Positions 1 through 5,603 of a stretch of DNA of 5,946 bases are shown here, in pieces; the first letter of the stretch is position 1, and the number at the start of each line of letters is the position of its first letter. A model generated the notes under the pieces. That model did not search any database. It worked only from the letters and a program-made list of their open reading frames with translations, and had not been told where the DNA came from. Source of the stretch: Candidatus Poribacteria bacterium (GTDB lineage: Bacteria > Poribacteria > WGA-4E > WGA-3G). The position numbers and the translations under genes were made by a program. The stretch covers positions 2,586 to 8,531 of the forward strand of contig JAPPDN010000378.1 of assembly GCA_028824575.1 (NCBI GenBank), read 5' to 3'.

Positions 1-1242
1 TTCATGCCGAAAATTCCCACCCTGTAGATTCTCAAATTTCACGTTGTATTCTATGTTCGGTGTCGTCAACACAACCGTCCGTGGACAGGCAAACTCGAAA
101 AGGATCCGCTCAAAAGCCGCGAGTCGTGATAGATCTAAGTGTTCAATGACTTCTACTACCGCGGCAGCATCGTATCCAGTCAAGCGTTTATCTCGATACC
201 CAAGCGAGCCTTGAAACAAGCGGAGCCGTTCCTTCTGTTTCTCCGACAACCGGTCATAATGGAGACGTTCTTGTGCGATTTTCAGGCCGCGATGTGAGAC
301 ATCCATTCCAACGATCTCCTCAAACTGCTTTTCAGCCAACAATTTACGGAGTAACTTTCCTTCACCGCATCCTAAATCCAGGACGCGTTTCGCGCCGGAC
401 TGCCTGAGACTCTCAGTCACCGTAGCCAAGCGGATTTCGTTCAGACCGATCCGTTCTTCAACTTGTGCCTCTCCTACTTGAACCGTTTCGTCAGTCTCTT
501 GTGCCTCTTCCTCGCGTAATTGGGCGAGTGCCTCACGCGTAAGGTGTCGTTGATGCTTTAAGTAGCGACGGGCAATAGATTCTTGTTCTGGATGCTCAGC
601 GAGCCAATCGTTACCATGCTTTAAGAGTTTTTCGATCTCTGCATCACCCACCCAATAGTGCTTCTCGTCGTCAAGTACAGGGATCAAAACGTAGAGGTGC
701 GTGAGGAGTTCGCTCAAGCAACAGGTGTTTTCGAGTGTTACTGTAAAATAACGGCTCTGTCCCCAATCTGGGAATTGTGGGTCTAACCCGTGTTGTTCCG
801 CTGTTACTGTATAACCCAGCGGCTCGAAAAGCCGTCGCAGCAATTTCTCTCCGCCGCGACAGGGTAAGATGGATAATTGTGCCGTTAGAGGGATCTCAGT
901 CTCCACAAGTTGTGGACGCTCTTTGCATTTGCCGGACAACGCGCTGCTAAACACCCGCGCGATTGCGACACTCAAGAACGACGAAGCAACGTACGGACGG
1001 TCACTAACGTATTGCGCCAATGCGAAATTTTCTGCAAATTGCCCGTGAGGACGGCGGACAAGTGCAACCGAATCAACATCAAGCAGCAATGCTGCGGTGC
1101 ATTTTTCGGGGCGCGCCTCCGGGTAGAAGACGTGTGCTTGCCCAAAAGTAAGTTCAAAAGATTGTAGCCGCGCAGGGTGTTTATGTAACAGATAACCGAG
1201 GTCTGTTGCGGGAGAATATGTGGTCGATATTGTCAATAGCAT
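1..1242 (-). CDS. hen1: Hen1-type RNA 3'-terminal ribose 2'-O-methyltransferase (3' end off the window)
   Basis: The frame is open without a stop from ATG at 1242 (MLLTISTTYSPATDLGYLLH) to base 1, giving 414 codons. Residues 1 to about 245 match the Hen1 N-terminal domain found in bacterial Hen1 proteins. The C-terminal part is an SAM-dependent methyltransferase: glycine loop VLDLGCGEG at 287-295, acidic residue D314 in VGMD, and the Hen1 metal-binding motif E364-V-I-E367-H368. TTPN then leads to the final visible residues FRHE. In the family an RHxDH motif supplies the last metal-binding His, so only about 40-50 residues should be missing. Bacterial Hen1 methylates the 2'-OH at the 3' end of cleaved RNA (such as tRNA cut by ribotoxins) before sealing by Pnkp, so the repaired RNA resists re-cutting. 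Pnkp is usually adjacent and would lie beyond the left edge. No clear Shine-Dalgarno precedes the ATG, but the N-terminus aligns well with the family. No frameshift is seen. The function call is secure; the operon partner is inferred. Confidence 0.93.
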   Translation of the reverse strand, partial: MLLTISTTYSPATDLGYLLHKHPARLQSFELTFGQAHVFYPEARPEKCTAALLLDVDSVALVRRPHGQFAENFALAQYVSDRPYVASSFLSVAIARVFSSALSGKCKERPQLVETEIPLTAQLSILPCRGGEKLLRRLFEPLGYTVTAEQHGLDPQFPDWGQSRYFTVTLENTCCLSELLTHLYVLIPVLDDEKHYWVGDAEIEKLLKHGNDWLAEHPEQESIARRYLKHQRHLTREALAQLREEEAQETDETVQVGEAQVEERIGLNEIRLATVTESLRQSGAKRVLDLGCGEGKLLRKLLAEKQFEEIVGMDVSHRGLKIAQERLHYDRLSEKQKERLRLFQGSLGYRDKRLTGYDAAAVVEVIEHLDLSRLAAFERILFEFACPRTVVLTTPNIEYNVKFENLQGGNFRHE

Positions 1243-1308
1243 AGCAATTTTCGATTAAGGTTTATCCGCTCTATTTGATTTTGCTGGGGGGTTTTATCCC
1301 GTGTCTTG

Positions 1309-1464
1309 AAAGATACCAAAAACAGATTTTTTGTGCCGAAAAGTTACCAAATGGTAACTTTTTTCGTTCTTTGGTAATTTTCGGATCTATGCCGTAAACC
1401 CAGTCGCTGTATGGATTTGTAGGCGTTTTTTGTGTCATTTCCCGCTGCGGCAAAAAGTTACCAA
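1309..1464. repeat. Cluster of five AAAGTTACCAA elements in the hen1 leader
   Basis: Five near-identical 11-bp elements lie in the non-coding gap. On the plus strand they are AAAGATACCAA at 1309-1319, AAAGTTACCAA at 1340-1350 and AAAGTTACCAA at 1454-1464. In reverse they are TGGTAACTTT at 1352-1361 and TTGGTAATTTT at 1371-1381. The first four form a nested forward-forward-reverse-reverse layout around the inverted repeat centred at 1350/1351. They fall inside the predicted hen1 leader. They could be operator half-sites, RNA stem elements or a piece of a dispersed mobile repeat; the sequence alone does not decide. The surrounding gap (1243-1696) holds no gene I can support. Confidence 0.75.
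1339..1362. repeat. 11-bp perfect inverted repeat with 2-bp spacer
   Basis: AAAAGTTACCA (1339-1349) is followed after AA by its exact reverse complement TGGTAACTTTT (1352-1362). On the plus strand a T run continues to 1364, so a transcript arriving from the left would see a short, GC-poor terminator-like hairpin. On the minus strand the stem would form inside the hen1 leader RNA. The stem is AT-rich, so efficient termination is doubtful. A dimeric protein-binding site is an equally good reading. Confidence 0.8.
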
Positions 1465-1508
1465 GGCAAATGTGATATTGGCGTTGCTGCAGATTTTATG
1501 CAAGATAT

Positions 1509-1537
1509 TTTTCAACTTATTTTTAGTATAGTATAAT
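1509..1537 (+). promoter_or_regulatory. Possible rightward promoter inside the palindrome
   Basis: TTTTCA (1509-1514, 4 of 6 consensus) lies 17 bp from TATAAT (1532-1537), the plus-strand half of the palindrome. It could drive the TrpD2-like gene with a leader of about 150 nt. The -35 box is weak and sits in AT-rich sequence, so this is less certain than the leftward promoter. Confidence 0.35.
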
Positions 1538-1545
1538 TATACTAT
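1528..1545. promoter_or_regulatory. 18-bp perfect palindrome overlapping divergent -10 boxes (candidate operator)
   Basis: ATAGTATAATTATACTAT is a perfect 9+9 palindrome. It contains TATAAT on the plus strand (1532-1537) and TATAAT on the minus strand (1541-1536), so one symmetric site covers the -10 elements of both a leftward and a rightward promoter. A dimeric repressor bound here would silence hen1 and possibly the TrpD2-like gene together. The palindrome is directly visible; the operator role is inferred, and no known regulator's box is recognised. Confidence 0.6.
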
Positions 1546-1564
1546 GTTTTCGCGCGATTGTCAA
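1536..1564 (-). promoter_or_regulatory. Consensus sigma70 promoter for hen1
   Basis: Read on the minus strand, TTGACA (1564-1559) is followed by a 17-bp spacer and TATAAT (1541-1536), which is 12 of 12 consensus bases at optimal spacing. Transcription would start near 1529, about 290 nt upstream of the hen1 ATG, giving a long leader that contains the AAAGTTACCAA cluster. So strong a core promoter on an RNA repair gene suggests that control is imposed by a repressor or by the leader. Confidence 0.75.
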
Positions 1565-1593
1565 GTTTTTTTAGTGTCATAGCGTAGCAAAAT

Positions 1594-1622
1594 TTGTTTT
1601 AATCTCCTAAAAGCAGTATAAT
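1594..1622 (+). promoter_or_regulatory. Probable proximal promoter of the TrpD2-like gene
   Basis: TTGTTT (1594-1599), a 17-bp spacer and a perfect TATAAT (1617-1622) predict a start near 1629. A TTG start at 1637 would then have almost no leader, whereas starts at ATG 1667 or ATG 1697 would have ordinary 5' UTRs. This helps choose the start codon of the next gene. Confidence 0.5.
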
Positions 1623-1681
1623 AGAATCAACTTCTCTTGTCAAAGACTTTGCACCGTAGAAATGTGATGGGCGTTACGCTC

Positions 1682-1686
1682 GGAGG
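1682..1686 (+). promoter_or_regulatory. Shine-Dalgarno GGAGG deciding the TrpD2-like start
   Basis: GGAGG lies 10 bases before ATG 1697. The isomerase gene further right has its AGAGG at the same 10-base distance. The in-frame alternatives TTG 1637, GTG 1664 and ATG 1667 have no visible Shine-Dalgarno. The caveat is that GGAGG would also encode Gly-Gly if one of those earlier starts is used. Confidence 0.5.
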
Positions 1687-1696
1687 ACCGCCTGAA

Positions 1697-3193
1697 ATGG
1701 CAGATTTTGATTCTCTTTCATATACACCGGTATATCCAGGTCCGAATGATGATGTGCTTGAGGCACAGGCACGCGTTTGCACAGGACCGCATCAGACACG
1801 TCCGTTGGGTGTGAACCCGTCGGATTTCCCGCAACCGGCACCCATTCTCGAAACAATTTTAAAATCCATAACGGGTGAACTCCCAGCATCGGATGCTGCA
1901 TCAGCGGCACAGATGGGTGCGTTTTTCGCGGCGATGACGCTCCGCGCCTATTTCCCTAAAGCGACGCAGTGGAGTCCAGCAGAAGCAGCGGCGTTTCATA
2001 AATACCACTCGGCATTGACAGCACAACTGCCACCGGAAATTCAATACCTCATGAACCCTGAACAGGGTTATGTCCCCGCGAACGCGACGGAGGCAGTTGT
2101 CGTGAACGCGTTGGAAAAGATTTTACGGGCAAAACATTTAAGTTACGCCGAAACGCGTGAGATGTGCGAAGCGATCCTCAGCGACGCTGTCAACCCCGCG
2201 TTCAAAGGTGCCGCACTGATCGGGCAACGGATGAACCGTGAAACCTACGAAGAGGTTAGAGGTTATCTTGATGCGTTTTTCGGACCGGAAGCAGTTGAGC
2301 CAATTGATGTCGCGGCACTCACACATTTTGGGCAGCCTTACGATGGCGCGACGCGCTATTTTCGCCCGACACTTTTTGTAGCAGCGGTGCGTGCTGCACT
2401 CGGCGAGGCATCGCTCCTCCATAGCGTGGACGCAATGCCGCCGAAAAACGGTGTGACAGAGGAGACAATCTTAAAGACTCTCGGTGCTAACACACAACTC
2501 TCGCTTTCGCAGACGGCTTCACTGATTACAGACGCATCGGTAGGATTTGGGTATATTAGTCAGCGTGAGTATTGTCGTGCTGCTTACGATTTGCGTGAAT
2601 TGCGGGTGCATATCAAGAAACGTCCGCCTTGGGCAGCGACAGAAAAGGCACAGCAGTTCTTTTCGGCACGGGAGTCGAATTATATGGTGCTTGGTTACTA
2701 CCATATCGGTTATGAGAAACCACTTCTGCAATTGGCGTGGGAACGCGGTTTTGATGCGGCTGTTGCTATCAAGGGTGAAGAAGGCACAAGCCACTATGCG
2801 CTGCGTCTCGGCAAACCGTCTACACCCGCTCCCGCGAGAAATGAAAATGCCAGGATGGCGGTCAACTATTCGCAAGGCTTTCGGCGTGTAGATGATGCGC
2901 GCGAAGACTTCGCGATGGATATAGACCCAGCGGTTTATGGATTCGAGTATGTGCGGAGTCCGCGTCCAGAAGTCGCGAGTACAGAAGCGTTTGCGGAATT
3001 AGGCATGGCGGCCCTATCCGGTGAAAAAGGACATATCTACGATAGGATCTTGCTGAACACGGCGATGGTAGATTACCTATTAGGGATTTGCCCTGAACCT
3101 GTAGAGGCATTTGCACGGACGCGGTCGGTAATGGACAGTGGGCGCGCGTTGGAACATTTGCGGGCGTATGTTAGAGACAGTCATCGGGTATAG
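1697..3193 (+). CDS. TrpD-fold (anthranilate phosphoribosyltransferase-like, TrpD2/YbiB group) protein
   Basis: Start chosen at ATG 1697 (MADFDSLSYT, 498 aa) for its GGAGG and its distance from the 1617 TATAAT; the frame is open from TTG 1637 (518 aa, numbering used here). Residues 158-214 fit the helical N-terminal domain of glycosyltransferase family 3 (ILRAKHLSYAETREMCEAIL). The family catalytic domain follows: PYDGATRYFRPT at 234-245, NGVTEETILKTLGA at 271-284, and VGFGYISQREYCRAAYDL with LRVHIKKRPPWA at 302-333. The TrpD-type C-terminus is ALSGEKG...ILLNTAMVDYLLG...MDSGRALEHL. The TrpD GTGGD loop, the KHGNR motif and the Mg-binding Asp-Glu pair are not recognisable (GEEGTS stands near the last). 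I therefore favour the TrpD2/YbiB type, whose E. coli member binds nucleic acid and lacks the TrpD reaction, over tryptophan synthesis. No trp genes are nearby. The 100-residue N-terminal extension is unusual. The exact function is unknown. Confidence 0.82.
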   Translation: MADFDSLSYTPVYPGPNDDVLEAQARVCTGPHQTRPLGVNPSDFPQPAPILETILKSITGELPASDAASAAQMGAFFAAMTLRAYFPKATQWSPAEAAAFHKYHSALTAQLPPEIQYLMNPEQGYVPANATEAVVVNALEKILRAKHLSYAETREMCEAILSDAVNPAFKGAALIGQRMNRETYEEVRGYLDAFFGPEAVEPIDVAALTHFGQPYDGATRYFRPTLFVAAVRAALGEASLLHSVDAMPPKNGVTEETILKTLGANTQLSLSQTASLITDASVGFGYISQREYCRAAYDLRELRVHIKKRPPWAATEKAQQFFSARESNYMVLGYYHIGYEKPLLQLAWERGFDAAVAIKGEEGTSHYALRLGKPSTPAPARNENARMAVNYSQGFRRVDDAREDFAMDIDPAVYGFEYVRSPRPEVASTEAFAELGMAALSGEKGHIYDRILLNTAMVDYLLGICPEPVEAFARTRSVMDSGRALEHLRAYVRDSHRV

Positions 3194-3197
3194 CATT

Positions 3198-3226
3198 TTG
3201 TCAACATCAACAGCGCATCTCATAAA
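3198..3226 (+). promoter_or_regulatory. Possible promoter of the isomerase-bioF operon
   Basis: TTGTCA (3198-3203, 5 of 6) lies 17 bp from CATAAA (3221-3226, 4 of 6), just after the stop codon of the preceding gene. It predicts a start near 3233 and a leader of about 100 nt carrying the CCCC/GGGG hairpin. This is the best candidate seen in the gap, but it is moderate. Readthrough from the TrpD2-like gene is also possible because no terminator is evident. Confidence 0.35.
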
Positions 3227-3249
3227 TAGTTTGATCGTATTGGAAGAAA

Positions 3250-3277
3250 CCCCCTAAATCCCCTTATCAGGGGACTT
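3250..3277. repeat. CCCC/GGGG hairpin repeat (REP-like intergenic element)
   Basis: A CCCCC-TAAAT run leads into TCCCCT (3259-3264), loop TATC, and AGGGGA (3269-3274). The arms extend to AAA (3256-3258) and CTT (3275-3277) with one A/C mismatch, which becomes a G-U pair in minus-strand RNA. No T tract follows, so a rho-independent terminator is unlikely. From memory, similar C-rich/G-rich elements are dispersed through intergenic gaps of Poribacteria and cyanobacteria; copy number cannot be seen here. Confidence 0.6.
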
Positions 3278-3321
3278 CAAGACAGAATGCGTAAGTCCTA
3301 ATAAAATGTTTAAAACGAAAC

Positions 3322-3326
3322 AGAGG
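3322..3326 (+). promoter_or_regulatory. Shine-Dalgarno AGAGG for the isomerase-like gene
   Basis: AGAGG stands 10 bases before ATG 3337. The TATAAT that overlaps this ATG (3333-3338) is therefore better read as a chance match than as a -10 box. Confidence 0.6.
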
Positions 3327-3336
3327 TTATATTATA

Positions 3337-4251
3337 ATGCAACTCGGATTTGTGAGCGCAATTTTGCCGGAACAGTCGCTGACAGAAGTCATCCAATTCG
3401 CGGCTGATACCGGTTTTGATTGCGTCGAATTGATGTGCTGGCCGAAGGGGAAAGCGGAACGGCGTTACGCCGGTGTTACACACGTTGATGTAGCGGATCT
3501 TTCAGATGCGGAAGCAGATAACATCCTACAATGTGTCTCAGATGCCGGGATAACGATCAGTGGCTTAGGCTATTACCCCAACCCACTGACACCTGATGAA
3601 ACCGAAGCGGCTATCTACAGTGAACACCTTAAGAAACTGATTTTGGCAGCAGAACGTCTGTCAATAGACATCGTGAACACGTTCATCGGCAGAGATCAGA
3701 CGCGCACGATAGATGAGAATTGGCACCGCTTTCAGCAGGTCTGGGAACCACTCATTCACTTTGCCGCCGACCACGGCATCCGCGTCGGTATTGAGAATTG
3801 CCCAATGTTTTTCACCGAGGACGAATGGCCCGCTGGACAGAACCTCGCCTACTGCCCCGCCGTTTGGGAACGCATGTTTACGGAAATCCCATCCCCGAAC
3901 TTCGGACTCAACTTCGACCCATCCCACTTTATATGGCTCCAGATGGACTATCTGAAACCGCTTGTTACCTTCGCCGATCGAATCTTCCACGTGCATGCGA
4001 AGGATGTACGGTTAGACAGGGCAAAGCTTGATGAAGTCGGTATCCTCGCAACGCCTTTGTCCTATCATACACCGAAACTGCCGGGACTTGGCGATGTCGA
4101 TTGGGGCAGCTTTTTCTCCGTCTTGAGTGATACTGGCTACCAAGGCGCGGTCTGTGTTGAAGTAGAGGATCGGGCTTATGAAGAGACGTTAGAAATGCGA
4201 CAACGCTCTTTGCGGCAGAGCCATCTTTTCCTGAAACAGTTCATGGGGTGA
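3337..4251 (+). CDS. Sugar phosphate isomerase/epimerase-like TIM-barrel protein
   Basis: A complete 304-residue protein of the xylose isomerase-like (AP endonuclease 2) TIM-barrel superfamily. The first strand reads MQLGFVSAILPEQSLTEVI, followed by FDCVELMCWP. The expected divalent-metal ligands appear in order: E153 in VGIENCP, D194 in NFDPSH with H197, H220 in HVHAKD with D223, and E275 in VEVED. The PGLGDVDWGSFFSVL segment (249-263) and GYQGAVCVEVED are typical of IolE/epimerase-like members. Such enzymes usually isomerise or epimerise ketoses or inositol derivatives in the cytoplasm. The substrate cannot be told from sequence, and the family is broad. The gene has a good Shine-Dalgarno and ends in TGA only 3 bp before bioF, so the two are almost certainly co-transcribed and probably translationally coupled. 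No signal peptide, frameshift or missing metal ligand is seen. Confidence 0.88.
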   Translation: MQLGFVSAILPEQSLTEVIQFAADTGFDCVELMCWPKGKAERRYAGVTHVDVADLSDAEADNILQCVSDAGITISGLGYYPNPLTPDETEAAIYSEHLKKLILAAERLSIDIVNTFIGRDQTRTIDENWHRFQQVWEPLIHFAADHGIRVGIENCPMFFTEDEWPAGQNLAYCPAVWERMFTEIPSPNFGLNFDPSHFIWLQMDYLKPLVTFADRIFHVHAKDVRLDRAKLDEVGILATPLSYHTPKLPGLGDVDWGSFFSVLSDTGYQGAVCVEVEDRAYEETLEMRQRSLRQSHLFLKQFMG

Positions 4252-4254
4252 GAG

Positions 4255-5424
4255 ATGGATAGCCACGATTGGTTGGACACAGAATGCGCGGCACTGGAAC
4301 AAGCCGGTTTACGCCGTCACCTCCGCACTGTCATGAGCGCGCCCACGGGAACAATCAACCTCGATGGACGCGATGTTGTGCTGCTCGGTTCAAATAATTA
4401 TCTGGGGTTAAGCACACACCCACAAGTGATCGCCACCGCTGTTGAGGCGACGCGAACTTTCGGCACAGGGGCAAGTGGATCGCGTCTCATCTCCGGGAAC
4501 AGCGAACTCTACACAACGTTAGAAACCAACCTCGCCAAAACGAAGCACACTGAAGCCGCGCTGGTCTTCAGTTCCGGGTATGCTGCCAATACGAGTGTTA
4601 TTCCGGTACTCACAGGTGAAGACGACCTCATCTTAAGCGACGCACTTAACCACGCCAGTATCATTGACGGGTGTAGACTCAGCCGTGCCACTAAGAAGGT
4701 TTATCGGCATTGCGATGTGGAACATCTCAAGATTTTGTTATCGGAATCGACCGCGTTCCGGCGGCGACTCATCGTGACGGATGGTGTTTTCAGCATGGAT
4801 GGCGATATTGCACCGCTACGGGATATTTATGAAGTCGCTACACACTACAATGCGATGTTACTGGTAGATGACGCACACGGGTTCGGTGTGTTAGGAAAAG
4901 ATGGAAGCGGGACTGTCGCACATTTCGGACTGGAAGGGACAGATATTATTCGGATGGGCACGCTTAGCAAGGCAGTTGGCGCGCTCGGTGGATATATTGC
5001 CGGGAGTCGCGCGCTAATTGAATTAATCATCAACAAGGCACGTGGCTTTATTTTTACGACAGGATTACCACCTGCGACCTTGGCAGCGGCGAATGCTGCC
5101 CTTAATGTAATACGTTCTTCGCCTGAACTACGGCAACGTTTATCCTCACATGCGAGATGTCTTAAAACTGCATTGACTAATTTGGGGTACACCCTATTGC
5201 CGAGCAAAACGCAGATCCTTCCGGTAGTGTTAGGACACCCTCAACAGGCAACAAGCGTTGCGGATGCCCTACTCGCCGAGGGAGTGTTCGCGCCAGCGAT
5301 CCGTCCCCCAGCTGTGCCGCCGGACACGAGTCGTCTACGGCTTACCGTTATGGCAACACACACTGAAGCAGAGATACAACAGGCGATTGCTGGGTTTGCA
5401 ACGGTTTTTCCCAAGACCCGTTAG
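4255..5424 (+). CDS. bioF: 8-amino-7-oxononanoate synthase (alpha-oxoamine synthase, PLP enzyme)
   Basis: A complete 389-residue fold-type I PLP enzyme, close in length to E. coli BioF (384). Visible landmarks are SNNYLGLSTHP (46-56), GTGASGSRLISGN (70-82), H133 in LNHAS (stacks on PLP), D205 and H208 in VDDAHGFGVLG, and the Schiff-base lysine K239 in GTLSKAVGALGG. The C-terminal AIRPPAVPPDTSRLRLTVMA (348-367) and then THT follow the BioF form (RPPTVP...TSRLR) rather than the 2-amino-3-ketobutyrate ligase or serine palmitoyltransferase forms. BioF condenses pimeloyl-ACP or -CoA with alanine in the first committed step of the biotin rings, in the cytoplasm. No other bio genes are in the window. 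The Shine-Dalgarno (GGGGTGAGAG) overlaps the stop of the upstream isomerase-like gene. A related acyl or amino acid specificity remains possible, so the reaction is less certain than the family. Confidence 0.85.
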   Translation: MDSHDWLDTECAALEQAGLRRHLRTVMSAPTGTINLDGRDVVLLGSNNYLGLSTHPQVIATAVEATRTFGTGASGSRLISGNSELYTTLETNLAKTKHTEAALVFSSGYAANTSVIPVLTGEDDLILSDALNHASIIDGCRLSRATKKVYRHCDVEHLKILLSESTAFRRRLIVTDGVFSMDGDIAPLRDIYEVATHYNAMLLVDDAHGFGVLGKDGSGTVAHFGLEGTDIIRMGTLSKAVGALGGYIAGSRALIELIINKARGFIFTTGLPPATLAAANAALNVIRSSPELRQRLSSHARCLKTALTNLGYTLLPSKTQILPVVLGHPQQATSVADALLAEGVFAPAIRPPAVPPDTSRLRLTVMATHTEAEIQQAIAGFATVFPKTR

Positions 5425-5432
5425 CAGTTTGT

Positions 5433-5465
5433 AATCCTGGGAATCTAAAAATCCCGAAAATCTTG
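5433..5465. repeat. Degenerate AATC-phased short tandem repeat
   Basis: AATC recurs at 5433, 5442, 5450 and 5459 (steps of 9, 8 and 9), each followed by a variable C/T/G/A tail, as in AATCCTGGG and AATCCCGA, and then ATTCAGAC. It begins 8 bases after the bioF stop. The short GGGA/TCCC pairing inside it is too weak to call a terminator. I recall similar strings in Poribacteria intergenic regions but cannot confirm that here. Confidence 0.45.
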
Positions 5466-5539
5466 ATTCAGACAATTAGCACCCACCGAAACGCTTTATC
5501 CTCATAATTGAATGGCCCTGCCAAACTACCCTTTATTCC

Positions 5540-5568
5540 TTGATTTTTTTCCCACCTCGTGGTATACT
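5540..5568 (+). promoter_or_regulatory. Sigma70-like promoter of the cupin gene
   Basis: TTGATT (5540-5545, 4 of 6) is followed after 17 bp by TATACT (5563-5568, 5 of 6). The predicted start near 5575 gives a leader of about 29 nt with AAAGG (5585-5589) and GCGGA (5592-5596) before ATG 5604. The cupin therefore appears to be transcribed separately from bioF. Confidence 0.6.
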
Positions 5569-5603
5569 GCGTCAAATCTTAGTGAAAGGCAGCGGAATTA
5601 AAA

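Noticed and set aside
728..815. Direct repeat TGTTACTGTA in hen1
   Set aside because: The two copies encode similar beta-strand residues (FTVT and YTVT) in frame; ordinary coding sequence explains them.
910..1167. 85-codon plus-strand ORF
   Set aside because: It lies wholly opposite hen1, whose reading frame has clear domain matches; the product has no recognisable features.
1271..1453. 60-codon minus-strand ORF within the predicted hen1 leader
   Set aside because: It starts with TTG or ATG 1438 without a usable Shine-Dalgarno, matches no family I know, and runs straight through the AAAGTTACCAA inverted repeat. A leader peptide is conceivable, but the composition fits non-coding repeat sequence.
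2547..2891. 114-codon plus-strand ORF and several minus-strand ORFs over the TrpD2-like gene
   Set aside because: They are out-of-frame shadows of a well-supported gene, with no start signals or motifs.
3333..3338. TATAAT overlapping the isomerase start codon
   Set aside because: It has no acceptable -35 box, and a good AGAGG ribosome site upstream of the ATG argues against a leaderless transcript.
5438..5456. GGGA/TCCC hairpin after bioF as a terminator
   Set aside because: The stem is only 4 bp with a 9-base loop and no following T tract.
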